Shown in pieces: positions 31,236 to 39,808 of a stretch of DNA of 64,000 nt. A program made the position numbers and the translations under genes. Under the pieces are notes generated by a model that ran no database searches, had not been told where the DNA came from, and saw only the letters and a program-made list of their open reading frames with translations. The stretch is from Bacteroidales bacterium. GTDB taxonomy: Bacteria; Bacteroidota; Bacteroidia; Bacteroidales; UBA932. How positions within the stretch are numbered: position 1 is the first letter of the stretch; each line of letters begins with the position of its first letter. The stretch is taken from assembly GCA_017447815.1 (NCBI GenBank), contig JAFSMS010000046.1:1-64000 (forward strand). The letters are read 5' to 3'.

Positions 31236-34200
31236 TCAGCGTTTTATAGTTAGTTTGATGGTCCCTTCCGTCCATTCCACTTCTGCAGCGGAGGCGGGGG
31301 CTTCGGCAAAAGCGTTGAGGCCGATGCTGAGGGACAGGGTTTGTGCTTTCACATATTCCCCGAAAGCGGATAGGGCGTCGGCCAGGTCCTTGTCGTCGGA
31401 GTAAACCTCCGTGACGATACGGTCGGTGACCTCAAAACCGGAACTCTTTCTCAGGTTCTGTATGCGGTTGACCAGTTCGCGGGACAGACCCTCGCGACGA
31501 AGTTCTGGCGTAACTTCAATATCCAATGCCACGGTGAGGGCGCCTTCGGAGGCCACCAGGGTGCCGGGCATGTCCTCGGAAGAGATGGCATAGTCTCCGG
31601 GGTTCAGGACCACGTCTCCGCCCGGGAGGGCCAGGGTATAGGCCTCGGCGGCCGTTTCGGCCTTCTGGATGGCGGCGATCACCGGCTGCTCCAGGGAGCC
31701 GAATGCCGCGGCGATTTCCTTCATTCGGGGACCGTAGGTTTTGCCCAGGACCTTGAAATTGGGCTTGATGCGAAGGGTCATGATGCCGGTGGTGTCGGAG
31801 ATAAATTCCATCTCCTTCACGTTCACCTCGGCCAGGATGATTTCCTTCACGGATTCCAGACGGGCACGGACCTTTTCCGAGATGACGGGGATCATCACTT
31901 TCTGCAGCGGCTGGCGCACCGGGATGTTCACCTTCTTGCGAAGGGCCAGCACCAGCGAAGTGGCCTGCTGCGCAAGGGCCATGCGCTCTTCCAGTTCACT
32001 GTCCACCACGGAGGCATCGGCCTCGGGCATGAGCACGAAATGGACGGACTCGTCGCCGCGGGCGGAGTGGGAGGTCAGATCCAGATAGAGTTGATCCATG
32101 AAGAACGGGGCAATGGGGGCGGCCAGGATGGCCACGTCCACCAGCACCTTGTACAGCGTCCCGTAAGCGGCCTGCTTGTCCGGAGTCATCTCGCCGGCCC
32201 AGAAGCGGGAGCGGTTCAGACGGACATACCAGTTGGACACATCGTCGCAGACGAAGGATTCCAGGAGGCGGCCGGCCGACTTGACATCGTAGTCTTCATA
32301 GGCGGCGCGCGTTTCGCGGATGACGGTATTCAGGCGGGAGAGAATCCACCGGTCGAGTTCGGATTCTTCGCTGCGCTCAGAAGGACAAGAAGGCTCCCAG
32401 CCGTCGATATTGGCGTAACGGGCAAAGAAAGCGTAGGTGTTATACAGCGTGCCGAAGAACTTGCGGCGGACATCGGCCACACCGCTCTCGTCGAACTTGA
32501 GGTTGTCCCACGGCTCGGCATTGGTGAGCATGTACCAGCGGAGGGCGTCGGCGCCATAGGTATCCAGGGCCCAGAACGGATCCACGGCGTTGCCCAGGCG
32601 CTTGCTCATCTTGTTGCCGTTGCGGTCAAGCACCAAACCGTTGGAAATGACCCGCTTGAAGGCAGGCGTTCCGGAAATCATGGTGTGGATGGCATGCAGG
32701 GTATAGAACCAGCCGCGGGTCTGGTCAACGCCTTCGGCGATGAAATCGGCCGTGGCGCCGAAGCCGGGCTTGTCCAGGCCGCGCAGGCCTTCCTGGGCGT
32801 AGGGCATGGCACCGGAATCGAACCAGACGTCGATAAGGTCGCTCTCGCGGACCATTTTCTTTCCGGAGGCCGACACCAGGTAGATTCCGTCCACATACGG
32901 GCGGTGAAGGTCTATCCTATTGTAGTTCTCCAGGCTCATGTCGGCCGGATCGAAGCCCTTGTCCTTCAACGGATTGGATGGCATGATGCCGGCGGCGACA
33001 GCCTTTTCGATCTCTTCATACAGTTCTTTCACGGAGCCGATGCACTTCTCCTCCCTGCCGTCCTCCGTGCGCCAGATGGGCAGCGGGGTGCCCCAGTAGC
33101 GGCTGCGGGAGAGGTTCCAGTCCTGGATGTTCTCCAGCCACTGGCCGAAACGGCCGGTTCCCGTCGAGGCGGGCTTCCAGGTGATCTCCTTGTTCAGGGC
33201 CACCATCTGGTCCTTTACGGCCGAGGCCTTGATGAACCAACTGTCCAGCGGATAATACAGGACCGGGAGGTCTGTGCGCCAACTGTGCGGGTAACTGTGG
33301 ACGTGCTTCTGCACCTTGAAGGCGCGGCCGTCGGCCTTCATCATGACACAGAGGTCGATGTCCAGCGTACCCTCTTCCTCGACGTGCTCGAAATACTGCT
33401 TGTAACCGGCCTTCACATAGCGGCCGGAATAGTCCTTATAGGAAGGATCCACGGTGGCGGCATAGGCGGGATCCATGTCCTCCAGGCGCATGAAGCGGCC
33501 CTGGCGGTCCACCTGTGCCTGCGGATTGCCGTCCCTGTCCACGGGCATCACCGCGCCGATGCCGGCAGCGGCGGCCACCCGTTTGTCGTCGGCGCCGAAG
33601 GTGGGGGCGATATGCACGATGCCCGTACCTTCATCCGTGGTCACATAGTCTCCTGAAATCACGCGGAAAGCGTCCCCGTCCGGACGGAACCAGGGGATGA
33701 GTTGCTTGTAACGCAGCCCCACGAGTTCGCTGCCCTTGATGCGGCCCGGAAGCACCTCGTGCTCCACCTTGGGGCCGAAGAGGGCGTCCACGCGCGCCTC
33801 GGCCACAATATAGGTGGCCTGGGCACCGGTATAGGGATTGGCCGAACGGACCTTCACATAGTCGATGTTGGGGCCCACGCAGAGCGCCGTATTGGACGGA
33901 AGGGTCCAGGGCGTGGTGGTCCAGGCCAGGAAATACAGATTCTCCTCCCCTTCCACCTGGAACTGCACGGTGGCCGTGGTGTCGCTCACGTCCTTGTAAC
34001 AGCCCGGCTGGTTGAGTTCGTGGGAACTGAGGCCGGTGCCGTCCGTGGGAGAATACGGCTGGATGGTGTATCCCTTGTACAGGAGACCCTTGTCATAGAT
34101 TTTCTTGAGCAGGTACCACAGGGTTTCGATGTAACGGTTGTCGTAGGTGATGTAGGGGTCGTTCATGTCCACCCAGTATCCTACACGCTCCGTCATGTTC

Positions 34201-34595
34201 ACCCACTCCTTGGTGTACTTCATCACCTCCTTGCGGCAAGTGGCGTTGTACTCTTCCACCGACACCTTGGTGCCGATGTCGGCCTTGGTGATGCCCAGTT
34301 TCTTTTCGACACCCAGTTCCACGGGGAGGCCGTGGGTGTCCCAGCCGGCACGGCGGTTCACCTTGTAACCCGTCTGGGTCTTGTACCGGCAGATGGCGTC
34401 CTTGATGGAACGGGCCATCACATGGTGGATGCCCGGCATGCCGTTGGCCGACGGCGGGCCTTCGAAAAAGATGAACGAAGGGGCCCCTTCGCGGATTTCC
34501 AGCGATTTCTCAAACGCATGAATCCGTTTCCACCTGTCCAGGACCATTTTCCCGGTCTCAGTTAAATCCAGCCCCTTATATTCTTTGAAAGTCAT
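31236..34595 (-). CDS. ileS: Isoleucyl-tRNA synthetase
   Basis: A class I aminoacyl-tRNA synthetase of 1,119 residues, normal for the Bacteroidetes form. The HIGH-type motif is GIHHVMA near residue 55 and the KMSKS motif is NKMSKRLGN. An editing domain lies between them. The C-terminal anticodon-binding part is complete. The linker between the catalytic and anticodon domains contains the repeat-derived peptide CPSERSEES (DNA 32362-32387). It heads the operon ileS-dksA-lspA. Confidence 0.97.
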   Translation of the reverse strand: MTFKEYKGLDLTETGKMVLDRWKRIHAFEKSLEIREGAPSFIFFEGPPSANGMPGIHHVMARSIKDAICRYKTQTGYKVNRRAGWDTHGLPVELGVEKKLGITKADIGTKVSVEEYNATCRKEVMKYTKEWVNMTERVGYWVDMNDPYITYDNRYIETLWYLLKKIYDKGLLYKGYTIQPYSPTDGTGLSSHELNQPGCYKDVSDTTATVQFQVEGEENLYFLAWTTTPWTLPSNTALCVGPNIDYVKVRSANPYTGAQATYIVAEARVDALFGPKVEHEVLPGRIKGSELVGLRYKQLIPWFRPDGDAFRVISGDYVTTDEGTGIVHIAPTFGADDKRVAAAAGIGAVMPVDRDGNPQAQVDRQGRFMRLEDMDPAYAATVDPSYKDYSGRYVKAGYKQYFEHVEEEGTLDIDLCVMMKADGRAFKVQKHVHSYPHSWRTDLPVLYYPLDSWFIKASAVKDQMVALNKEITWKPASTGTGRFGQWLENIQDWNLSRSRYWGTPLPIWRTEDGREEKCIGSVKELYEEIEKAVAAGIMPSNPLKDKGFDPADMSLENYNRIDLHRPYVDGIYLVSASGKKMVRESDLIDVWFDSGAMPYAQEGLRGLDKPGFGATADFIAEGVDQTRGWFYTLHAIHTMISGTPAFKRVISNGLVLDRNGNKMSKRLGNAVDPFWALDTYGADALRWYMLTNAEPWDNLKFDESGVADVRRKFFGTLYNTYAFFARYANIDGWEPSCPSERSEESELDRWILSRLNTVIRETRAAYEDYDVKSAGRLLESFVCDDVSNWYVRLNRSRFWAGEMTPDKQAAYGTLYKVLVDVAILAAPIAPFFMDQLYLDLTSHSARGDESVHFVLMPEADASVVDSELEERMALAQQATSLVLALRKKVNIPVRQPLQKVMIPVISEKVRARLESVKEIILAEVNVKEMEFISDTTGIMTLRIKPNFKVLGKTYGPRMKEIAAAFGSLEQPVIAAIQKAETAAEAYTLALPGGDVVLNPGDYAISSEDMPGTLVASEGALTVALDIEVTPELRREGLSRELVNRIQNLRKSSGFEVTDRIVTEVYSDDKDLADALSAFGEYVKAQTLSLSIGLNAFAEAPASAAEVEWTEGTIKLTIKR
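32362..32387. repeat. SERSEES-type dispersed repeat inside ileS
   Basis: GATTCTTCGCTGCGCTCAGA followed by AGGACA matches the copy inside ribF (52729-52754) at all but a few positions. On the coding strand it gives PSERSEES in frame without damaging the enzyme. Confidence 0.65.
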
Positions 34596-34605
34596 ATTTT
34601 TTATC

Positions 34606-34613
34606 TAATTTTG
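34606..34613 (+). promoter_or_regulatory. -7 promoter box (TAATTTTG) for cvpA
   Basis: TAATTTTG lies 50 nt before the ATG at 34664; it overlaps the divergent ileS promoter region. Confidence 0.5.
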
Positions 34614-34631
34614 TACACGGTTTTTAGTTCA

Positions 34632-34639
34632 CAAAGTTA
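34632..34639 (-). promoter_or_regulatory. -7 promoter box (TAACTTTG) for ileS operon
   Basis: The minus strand reads TAACTTTG, 36 nt before the ileS ATG at 34595. Confidence 0.55.
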
Positions 34640-34663
34640 AGCATTTTAACTGGGATTCACAAT

Positions 34664-35161
34664 ATGAATACACTGGACATTGTCATCCTTCTGCTCTTCA
34701 TCCCGGGCATCATCCGGGGCCTGTCAAAAGGATTTCTGGAGCAGGCCATCTCCCTGGTCGGCGTCGTTCTCAGCGTCTATCTCGCCTACCACTTCTCCGA
34801 TTTCGCCTGCAACATCATCAAACAATACATCACCGTTTCCGAGACAGTCCTGAACGTAATCGGCTTCGCAGTAGTGCTGGTGGTGGTACTCCTGCTGGTC
34901 ATGCTGCTCTCGAAACTGGTGACCAAAGTGGCCGAAATGGCCTCCCTCGGCTGGTTGAACAAAGTGCTGGGCATCGTATTCGCCCTGGGCACCACCGCCC
35001 TGGTCATCGCCATCCTGATCATCCTCTTCGACACGGTCAACGTGAAATTTGAACTGGTAAAAAGCAACATCCTCCAGGATTCCGTGCTCTACGGTCACCT
35101 GAAGGATTTCGGATACTTCGTATTCCCTTACCTGAAGCAACTTCTGATGAAGGCTTCCTAA
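34664..35161 (+). CDS. CvpA family membrane protein
   Basis: An inner-membrane protein of 165 residues with four hydrophobic segments (about 4-20, 25-45, 62-85 and 100-122). The N-terminal pattern NTLDIVILLLFIPGIIRGLSKG is the CvpA family signature. Homologues are linked to colicin V production, envelope homeostasis and biofilm phenotypes, but the biochemical role is unknown. It is monocistronic and convergent with tsaB. Confidence 0.88.
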   Translation: MNTLDIVILLLFIPGIIRGLSKGFLEQAISLVGVVLSVYLAYHFSDFACNIIKQYITVSETVLNVIGFAVVLVVVLLLVMLLSKLVTKVAEMASLGWLNKVLGIVFALGTTALVIAILIILFDTVNVKFELVKSNILQDSVLYGHLKDFGYFVFPYLKQLLMKAS

Positions 35162-35165
35162 GGGC

Positions 35166-35885
35166 CTACCACAACTGTTTTTTGGAAACCGTAGCCACGA
35201 AATCCTTCAGATAGAAGGGTTCGAAATAGGCCACATTCTGGAACTTGCCCGCGCGGAAGGCGTCCAGGGCCAGCACGGCCATATGGCGGGCCAGCGGGGC
35301 GGCCTCCTGGAAACGGGCGTTCGGATGGGTGATCACTTCCCGGCATTTTCCGGCGCCGTCTCCCACGAAAAGGACCGGCCCCCGGTCCAGATAATCTGCA
35401 AAGGATTCCGGGCCGACCACTTTGGCCTCCACCGGCGTAAGGCATTCACCCGCAGCATTATAGACAGCCGTATAGACCTCCATTCTTCGGGCATCGATCA
35501 TCGGGACGATATAACTGTGGTCCCGACGATCCAAACCGTCTCCGGACTCCCCGGGCTGCTTCGCGCCAAAGATGATGCCTGCCACCAAGATATCCAGCGT
35601 ACCCACAGCCAGAAGCGGTATATCGGCACCGAACGCCAGGCCTTTGGCGGTGGAAACGCCCACGCGAAGGCCTGTATAAGAGCCGGGGCCGGCACTTACG
35701 CACACCGCATCGCAGTCCCGGACGGAGACGCCCGCCTCGTCCAGCACTTCCTTCACCAGCGGCGCCGTAAGGGCTGCCTGCTGGCGGGCTTCCGTACACA
35801 CCCGTTCACTGACAACAGTCCTGTCCTCAGACAAAGCCACGGACAAGACTGCGGTAGAAGTTTCGATGGAAAGGATCCGCGCCAT
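35166..35885 (-). CDS. tsaB: tRNA threonylcarbamoyladenosine biosynthesis protein TsaB
   Basis: An ASKHA-fold partner of TsaD and TsaE in making t6A at position 37 of ANN-decoding tRNAs. The protein is 239 residues; the N-terminal ILSIETSTAVLSVALS and the segment VCVSAGPGSYTGLRVGVSTAKGLAF are diagnostic. The catalytic subunit TsaD is not in this window. The ATG overlaps the stop of the upstream thioredoxin-fold gene by 1 nt, at the end of greA-HIT-thioredoxin-tsaB. Confidence 0.95.
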   Translation of the reverse strand: MARILSIETSTAVLSVALSEDRTVVSERVCTEARQQAALTAPLVKEVLDEAGVSVRDCDAVCVSAGPGSYTGLRVGVSTAKGLAFGADIPLLAVGTLDILVAGIIFGAKQPGESGDGLDRRDHSYIVPMIDARRMEVYTAVYNAAGECLTPVEAKVVGPESFADYLDRGPVLFVGDGAGKCREVITHPNARFQEAAPLARHMAVLALDAFRAGKFQNVAYFEPFYLKDFVATVSKKQLW

Positions 35886-36994
35886 TACAGTTGCCGACGA
35901 ATATAATCACGGAGCGAAGCGGCGTCGGTCACCTTGGCATTCTGGTCGATGGTGCCGTCCACGATGAACCAGGCCATCGGAAGGCTGCCGATTCCGTAAG
36001 AGACTACATAGGGAGACTGCACCCCGCGGGTGTCGCAGACATTCACCCAGGGAAGCGCCTGATTGCGCACGGCCGAAGCCCAGGAAGCCTTGTCGGCATC
36101 CAGGGAGACGGCGTAAATCTGGAAGCCCTTGCCATGATAGGCCTCATAGATGGGAATCAGGGAATCCATATTGAACATCTTCTGATCGGCGGTGGCAGAC
36201 CAGAAATACAGCATGGTCACCTTGCCCAGGTTCTGACTCAGTTTCACTTCCTTGCCGTCCATGCCGGGCAGGCTGATATCGATGTACCCCACCTCGCTGG
36301 CACCCTGCAGACGCGTGTTTACGTCCATGGTGCCCATACGGCGGGCCGCTTCCTTTTCCAGCGCCTTCACATAACGGGATTCCGGATATACGGTCTTGAG
36401 GGAATCGCAGATGCTTTGCATGAGGATGCCGTCCGTGGGCTGGCTGAAGACCGGGAACGAAGGGTTCACCTGCTGGAACAGCACGGGAACCACCGTGAGG
36501 GAATGGGAATTGCCAACCACGTAGGCCACACGGTCACGGTAATAGGAGACATAGCGGCGGGAGATTTCGGCCGCGCTGCGGTCGTGGTCCAGCAAATGCT
36601 TCACGTCCCGCTGGAAAGCGCTGTACTCGCTTTCCACCTGCTGGAGCCGGGCCGATTCCTCGGACCCTTCCACCGTATAGACGCCCAGGGTGTCGGTCAT
36701 TACCTTCACCTTGTCTCCCTTTTGCAGGAGCAGGGATGCAATCTGGCGGTCTCCGTAAAACAGATAGATGAACTCAGGTTTGCCTTCCGCGAGATTCAGG
36801 CTGTAGGTGAAATCTCCGGCATCGCCCACTTTCACGGTATCCAGCACCTGGAAACGGTTCACATCCAGGAGTTTGACAATGACACTGCGGCCGGCGCCCT
36901 CGTGCAGGTTGCCGCTGATCCGGGTATTCTTTCCGCAGGAGACTGCCACGGCCAGGATGGCCACGGCAGCGAAAAGGTGCTTAAAGTTTCTCAT
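35885..36994 (-). CDS. Thioredoxin-fold lipoprotein lacking CxxC
   Basis: A 369-residue lipoprotein (lipobox VAVSC). An N-terminal DUF4369-like beta domain (ISGNLHEGAGRSVIVKLLDVN) is followed by a helical region and a C-terminal TlpA/AhpC-type thioredoxin domain (ISLPGMDGKEVKLSQNLGKVTMLYFWSATADQKMFN). Where redox enzymes have WCxxC, this protein has SATAD, so it cannot do dithiol chemistry. It is probably a periplasmic structural or ligand-binding derivative. The start at 36994 gives the signal peptide and overlaps the HIT gene by 14 nt. Confidence 0.85.
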   Translation of the reverse strand: MRNFKHLFAAVAILAVAVSCGKNTRISGNLHEGAGRSVIVKLLDVNRFQVLDTVKVGDAGDFTYSLNLAEGKPEFIYLFYGDRQIASLLLQKGDKVKVMTDTLGVYTVEGSEESARLQQVESEYSAFQRDVKHLLDHDRSAAEISRRYVSYYRDRVAYVVGNSHSLTVVPVLFQQVNPSFPVFSQPTDGILMQSICDSLKTVYPESRYVKALEKEAARRMGTMDVNTRLQGASEVGYIDISLPGMDGKEVKLSQNLGKVTMLYFWSATADQKMFNMDSLIPIYEAYHGKGFQIYAVSLDADKASWASAVRNQALPWVNVCDTRGVQSPYVVSYGIGSLPMAWFIVDGTIDQNAKVTDAASLRDYIRRQL

Positions 36995-37385
36995 ACTCGG
37001 CGAAGATTTGATCGGCAATGGCTTTCATTTCACCGGCTTCCAACTGAAGTTTGGCCTTGCGGAAATCCATGTCACCTTCGGTCTGAAGAGGCACCAGATG
37101 GATGTGCGTGTGAGGCACTTCCATGCCCAGCACGGCAACGCCCACCCGCTTGCAGGGCACGGCGGCCTTGAGGGCCACGGCCACCTTGCGGGCGAAGGCC
37201 CACAGACCGGCATAGGTTTTTTCGTCCAGATGGAAGATATAGTCGTCCTCCACGTGCTTGGGAATCACAAGGGTATGCCCCTTGGCAAGCGGGGAAATGT
37301 CCAGGAAAGCGTAGAAATCCTCGTTTTCCGCGCACTTGTAGGAAGGAATCTCGCCTTTGGCGATTTTGGTAAAAATGGTTGCCAT
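36981..37385 (-). CDS. HIT family protein
   Basis: A cytoplasmic nucleotide hydrolase or transferase of 134 residues. The histidine triad HTHIHLVPL has His92, His94 and His96, and the N-terminal FTKIAKGEIPSYK is typical of the Hint branch (adenosine 5'-monophosphoramidase type). It starts 3 nt downstream of greA and is co-transcribed with it. Confidence 0.93.
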   Translation of the reverse strand: MATIFTKIAKGEIPSYKCAENEDFYAFLDISPLAKGHTLVIPKHVEDDYIFHLDEKTYAGLWAFARKVAVALKAAVPCKRVGVAVLGMEVPHTHIHLVPLQTEGDMDFRKAKLQLEAGEMKAIADQIFAEYEKL

Positions 37386-37388
37386 GGC

Positions 37389-37856
37389 TCAGAGGGTGAT
37401 TTCCAGAATTTCAAACTTGATGATACCGCTAGGCACCCGGGCATCGACGGTTTCCCCCTTGCCGTGTCCCATCAGGGCCTTGGCGATGGGCGTAGTGGCC
37501 GCCAGAAGGCCTTTGGAGAAATCCGCCTCGGATTCCGGGACAATCTGGAAATTCATCACCATCTTGTTGGCAAGGTTTTTCACTTTCACCTTGGAAAGGA
37601 GTTGGACCGTGTCGGCCGACAGTTTGCTCTCGTCGATGACGCGGGCGTTGGCCACCTTTTCCTTCAGGCGGGCAATCTTCACTTCCAGCAGTCCCTGCGC
37701 ATCACGGGCAGCGTCATATTCTGCATTTTCGGAGAGGTCTCCCTTCTCCCGGGCCTCCGCAATGGCTGCGGAGATTACCGGCCGCTGGGCCAGTGCTTCG
37801 GCGAGTTCCTTCTTGATTTTGTCAAGACCCGCCTGGGTCATCATTTCAATTGCCAT
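37389..37856 (-). CDS. greA: Transcription elongation factor GreA
   Basis: A secondary-channel factor that stimulates transcript cleavage in backtracked RNA polymerase. The 155-residue protein has the N-terminal coiled coil with acidic tip (ARDAQ preceded by DLSENAEYD) and the C-terminal FKBP-like domain (VPSGIIKFEIL). It heads the operon running to tsaB, which links transcription, translation and tRNA modification functions. The leader carries a terminator-like hairpin at 37890-37912. Confidence 0.95.
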   Translation of the reverse strand: MAIEMMTQAGLDKIKKELAEALAQRPVISAAIAEAREKGDLSENAEYDAARDAQGLLEVKIARLKEKVANARVIDESKLSADTVQLLSKVKVKNLANKMVMNFQIVPESEADFSKGLLAATTPIAKALMGHGKGETVDARVPSGIIKFEILEITL

Positions 37857-37889
37857 ATCTTAGTTCTTTTCGTTTGTCAACAAAACAGC

Positions 37890-37912
37890 CGACGACCGCT
37901 AACCGGCCGTCG
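37890..37912 (-). promoter_or_regulatory. Terminator-like hairpin in greA leader
   Basis: CGACGACCG and CGGCCGTCG form a 9-bp stem (one G-T pair) with a 5-nt loop between the -7 box and the greA ATG. In the transcript it is followed by GCUGUUUUG, so it could terminate a share of greA transcripts early. Confidence 0.5.
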
Positions 37913-37928
37913 CGCTTTTGATGTGTTG

Positions 37929-37936
37929 CAAAGGTA
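37929..37936 (-). promoter_or_regulatory. -7 promoter box (TACCTTTG) for greA operon
   Basis: The minus strand reads TACCTTTG, about 72 nt before the greA ATG at 37856. Confidence 0.6.
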
Positions 37937-37941
37937 AGAAA

Positions 37942-38082
37942 TTATTTCCGTTTTTCCTTCAACTGTGCTTCAAATTCTTTCAAGGAGGCAAATGCCTTGG
38001 GGCTTAGGAACAGAATACTCACCACAGTTACCCAGGCCATATGTGCCGGATTTGGAGGAGAAGTGTAAGATACAGTTAACAT
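37942..38082 (-). CDS. Small ORF, possible gene tail
   Basis: A 46-residue frame (MLTVSYTSPPNPAHMAWVTV..., ending SLKEFEAQLKEKRK) has one hydrophobic stretch and a basic, helical end. It looks like the C-terminus of a membrane protein more than a complete gene, but I cannot name the family. It lies just upstream of the greA promoter with no promoter of its own visible. Confidence 0.25.
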   Translation of the reverse strand: MLTVSYTSPPNPAHMAWVTVVSILFLSPKAFASLKEFEAQLKEKRK

Positions 38083-38128
38083 ATTTGTTGACTTTTGGTG
38101 CATTATTGTATTTTAATCATCAAATATG

Positions 38129-38136
38129 TATATTTG
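38129..38136 (+). promoter_or_regulatory. -7 promoter box (TATATTTG) for hipBA
   Basis: TATATTTG ends 4 nt before the hipB ATG at 38141, implying a nearly leaderless hipBA message. HipB would be expected to bind here. Confidence 0.5.
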
Positions 38137-38140
38137 CGAC

Positions 38141-38437
38141 ATGATAAATGAAGAGCAAATACAGGACTATTACGAGCTTTCAAACGGTGAGGTGGCGGCT
38201 CAGATTGGAGAGCGATTCCGCGCACTGCGCAGTGCTCTGGGCTTGACGCAGAAGCAGGTGGCAGAGCAAAGTGGTGTTTCGGTGATGACTATCGTCCGTT
38301 TTGAAAAAGGGCAGGGCAATGCTATCCGCCTAAACAACTTGATTGCCCTCATGAGAGCCATACAGCGGCTGGATGACATAGTGGAACTTGTCCCTGAAAT
38401 GCCGCCAAGCCTTTACCATAAAACGCGCAAGAGATGA
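38141..38437 (+). CDS. hipB: HipB-like antitoxin / repressor
   Basis: A 98-residue DNA-binding protein with an XRE-type helix-turn-helix at about 30-56 (GLTQKQVAEQSGVSVMTIVRFE). It is the antitoxin and autorepressor of the HipBA module: the stop overlaps the hipA-like start as ATGA. ATG at 38141 is chosen over an earlier in-frame ATG at 38126 because that one precedes the -7 box. Confidence 0.9.
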   Translation: MINEEQIQDYYELSNGEVAAQIGERFRALRSALGLTQKQVAEQSGVSVMTIVRFEKGQGNAIRLNNLIALMRAIQRLDDIVELVPEMPPSLYHKTRKR

Positions 38438-39714
38438 AAGAGAACATAGTGAGTGTCCGCCTTTGGGGACGGGAAATAGCCAAACTGGAGTGGCGTGGAG
38501 GATACAAGCAGAAGTTCGGAAAGCTGGGTTCCATTGTGTCCTTTCACCCGGATTACGTGTCTTATGGATGGGATTTGGATCCTATCGGCCCGTATAACCA
38601 TTCCATATATGTGGTGCAGCAGGGATTATCGGCCTGGTGCCGGGCGAAAGAGTATGAAGGGCTACCCAGGTTTTTGTCGGGATCGCTTCCAGACGATTGG
38701 GGCAATGCCGTGTTTGCGGCGTGGATAGACAGCAAACAGATCCGTCATAGTGACATCACCGCTGTAGATAAACTGGCCTTTATCGGCAAACGCGGCATGG
38801 GTGCTCTGGAGTTTGAGCCGGCGCTTTACGAGGGAACCTCACCGGAAAATACCATTGTCCTGCAGGAGTTGTATGAGTTGTCGCAGCAGATCCAAAAAAG
38901 CAGGGAGGGCATATCCGTGGATCTGGGTGCGAATCCAGGATTGAGCGACCTGATGGCTGTAGGTATGAGCGCTGGTGGAATGCATCCAAAAGCTATCGTG
39001 GCCATCAACTGGGCCAGCGGAGAGGTTAGGTCTGGCCAGTTCCTGCTTCCGGATGACTTTACTCAATACATCTTGAAATTCCGCGATTCCGCCATATGGC
39101 CTACTGCCGAGGTGGAATACATCTTCTATAAGATGGCCGTTAAATGCGGTATCGTCATGGAGAAGTGCAGGCTTCTCCCCATTGAAGGGAAGAATCATTT
39201 CCTGACGGAAAGATTCGATAGAAAAGAGGGCGGGAAGTTACATACCGCTACGCTCCAGGCCTTGAATGGAGAAACAGTCTCCTATGAACAAATGTTGAGA
39301 GTCTGCAGAAAAATGAAGCTTCCATACAAAGACATCGAACAGATATTCAGGCGGGCGGCGTTCAATTATCTTGCGGGAGTCTGTGATGACCATGACAAGA
39401 ATACCTCTTTCATCCTGTCGCAGGATGGTGACTGGCACCTGGCCCCGGCATATGATGTGACTTTTACTGTAAACTTCATGAACAGGTTCATTGGAGACCG
39501 CCATGCCATGACCCTGTCCGGGCAAAACCGAAAGGTTAGTAGAGATGAACTACTTTCTTTTGCAGAGGCCGGAGACATCAAAAACGCTGCTATTATCCTG
39601 CAGGAAATATCTAATGCCGTAAGTGCCTTCGAAAGCCTTGCCTCAGAATTGAAACTGGAGACTCCTGTTATCAACATGATTTCCTCACATATCAGGAGCC
39701 ACTCTATACTATAG
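38434..39714 (+). CDS. hipA: HipA-like serine/threonine kinase toxin
   Basis: A kinase toxin of 426 residues. The N-terminal HipA domain contains FLSGSLPDDWGN (80-91). The ATP-site segment is SAGGMHPK at 179-186, the catalytic region NYLAGVCDDHDKN at 311-323 and the metal-binding Asp341 in LAPAYDVTF. In characterised systems HipA phosphorylates aminoacyl-tRNA synthetases (GltX in E. coli) and induces dormancy. All key catalytic residues appear present. It overlaps hipB by 4 nt and is followed by an 18-bp perfect inverted repeat. Confidence 0.92.
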   Translation: MKENIVSVRLWGREIAKLEWRGGYKQKFGKLGSIVSFHPDYVSYGWDLDPIGPYNHSIYVVQQGLSAWCRAKEYEGLPRFLSGSLPDDWGNAVFAAWIDSKQIRHSDITAVDKLAFIGKRGMGALEFEPALYEGTSPENTIVLQELYELSQQIQKSREGISVDLGANPGLSDLMAVGMSAGGMHPKAIVAINWASGEVRSGQFLLPDDFTQYILKFRDSAIWPTAEVEYIFYKMAVKCGIVMEKCRLLPIEGKNHFLTERFDRKEGGKLHTATLQALNGETVSYEQMLRVCRKMKLPYKDIEQIFRRAAFNYLAGVCDDHDKNTSFILSQDGDWHLAPAYDVTFTVNFMNRFIGDRHAMTLSGQNRKVSRDELLSFAEAGDIKNAAIILQEISNAVSAFESLASELKLETPVINMISSHIRSHSIL

Positions 39715-39757
39715 GTGTTAAGCCTGATGTGAGAGATAAGTACCTGATTCATACGCG

Positions 39758-39805
39758 TTTACGCAATATCGATTGGACTAAATTACTCAATCGATATTGC
39801 GTAAA
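39758..39805. repeat. 18-bp perfect inverted repeat
   Basis: TTTACGCAATATCGATTG at 39758-39775 is followed after 12 nt by its exact reverse complement at 39788-39805. It lies 44 nt after hipA and just before the fimbrial locus. It has no T-run of intrinsic terminators. It may be a hairpin end for hipBA, a protein-binding site, or a recombination site. Confidence 0.75.
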
Positions 39806-39808
39806 TGG

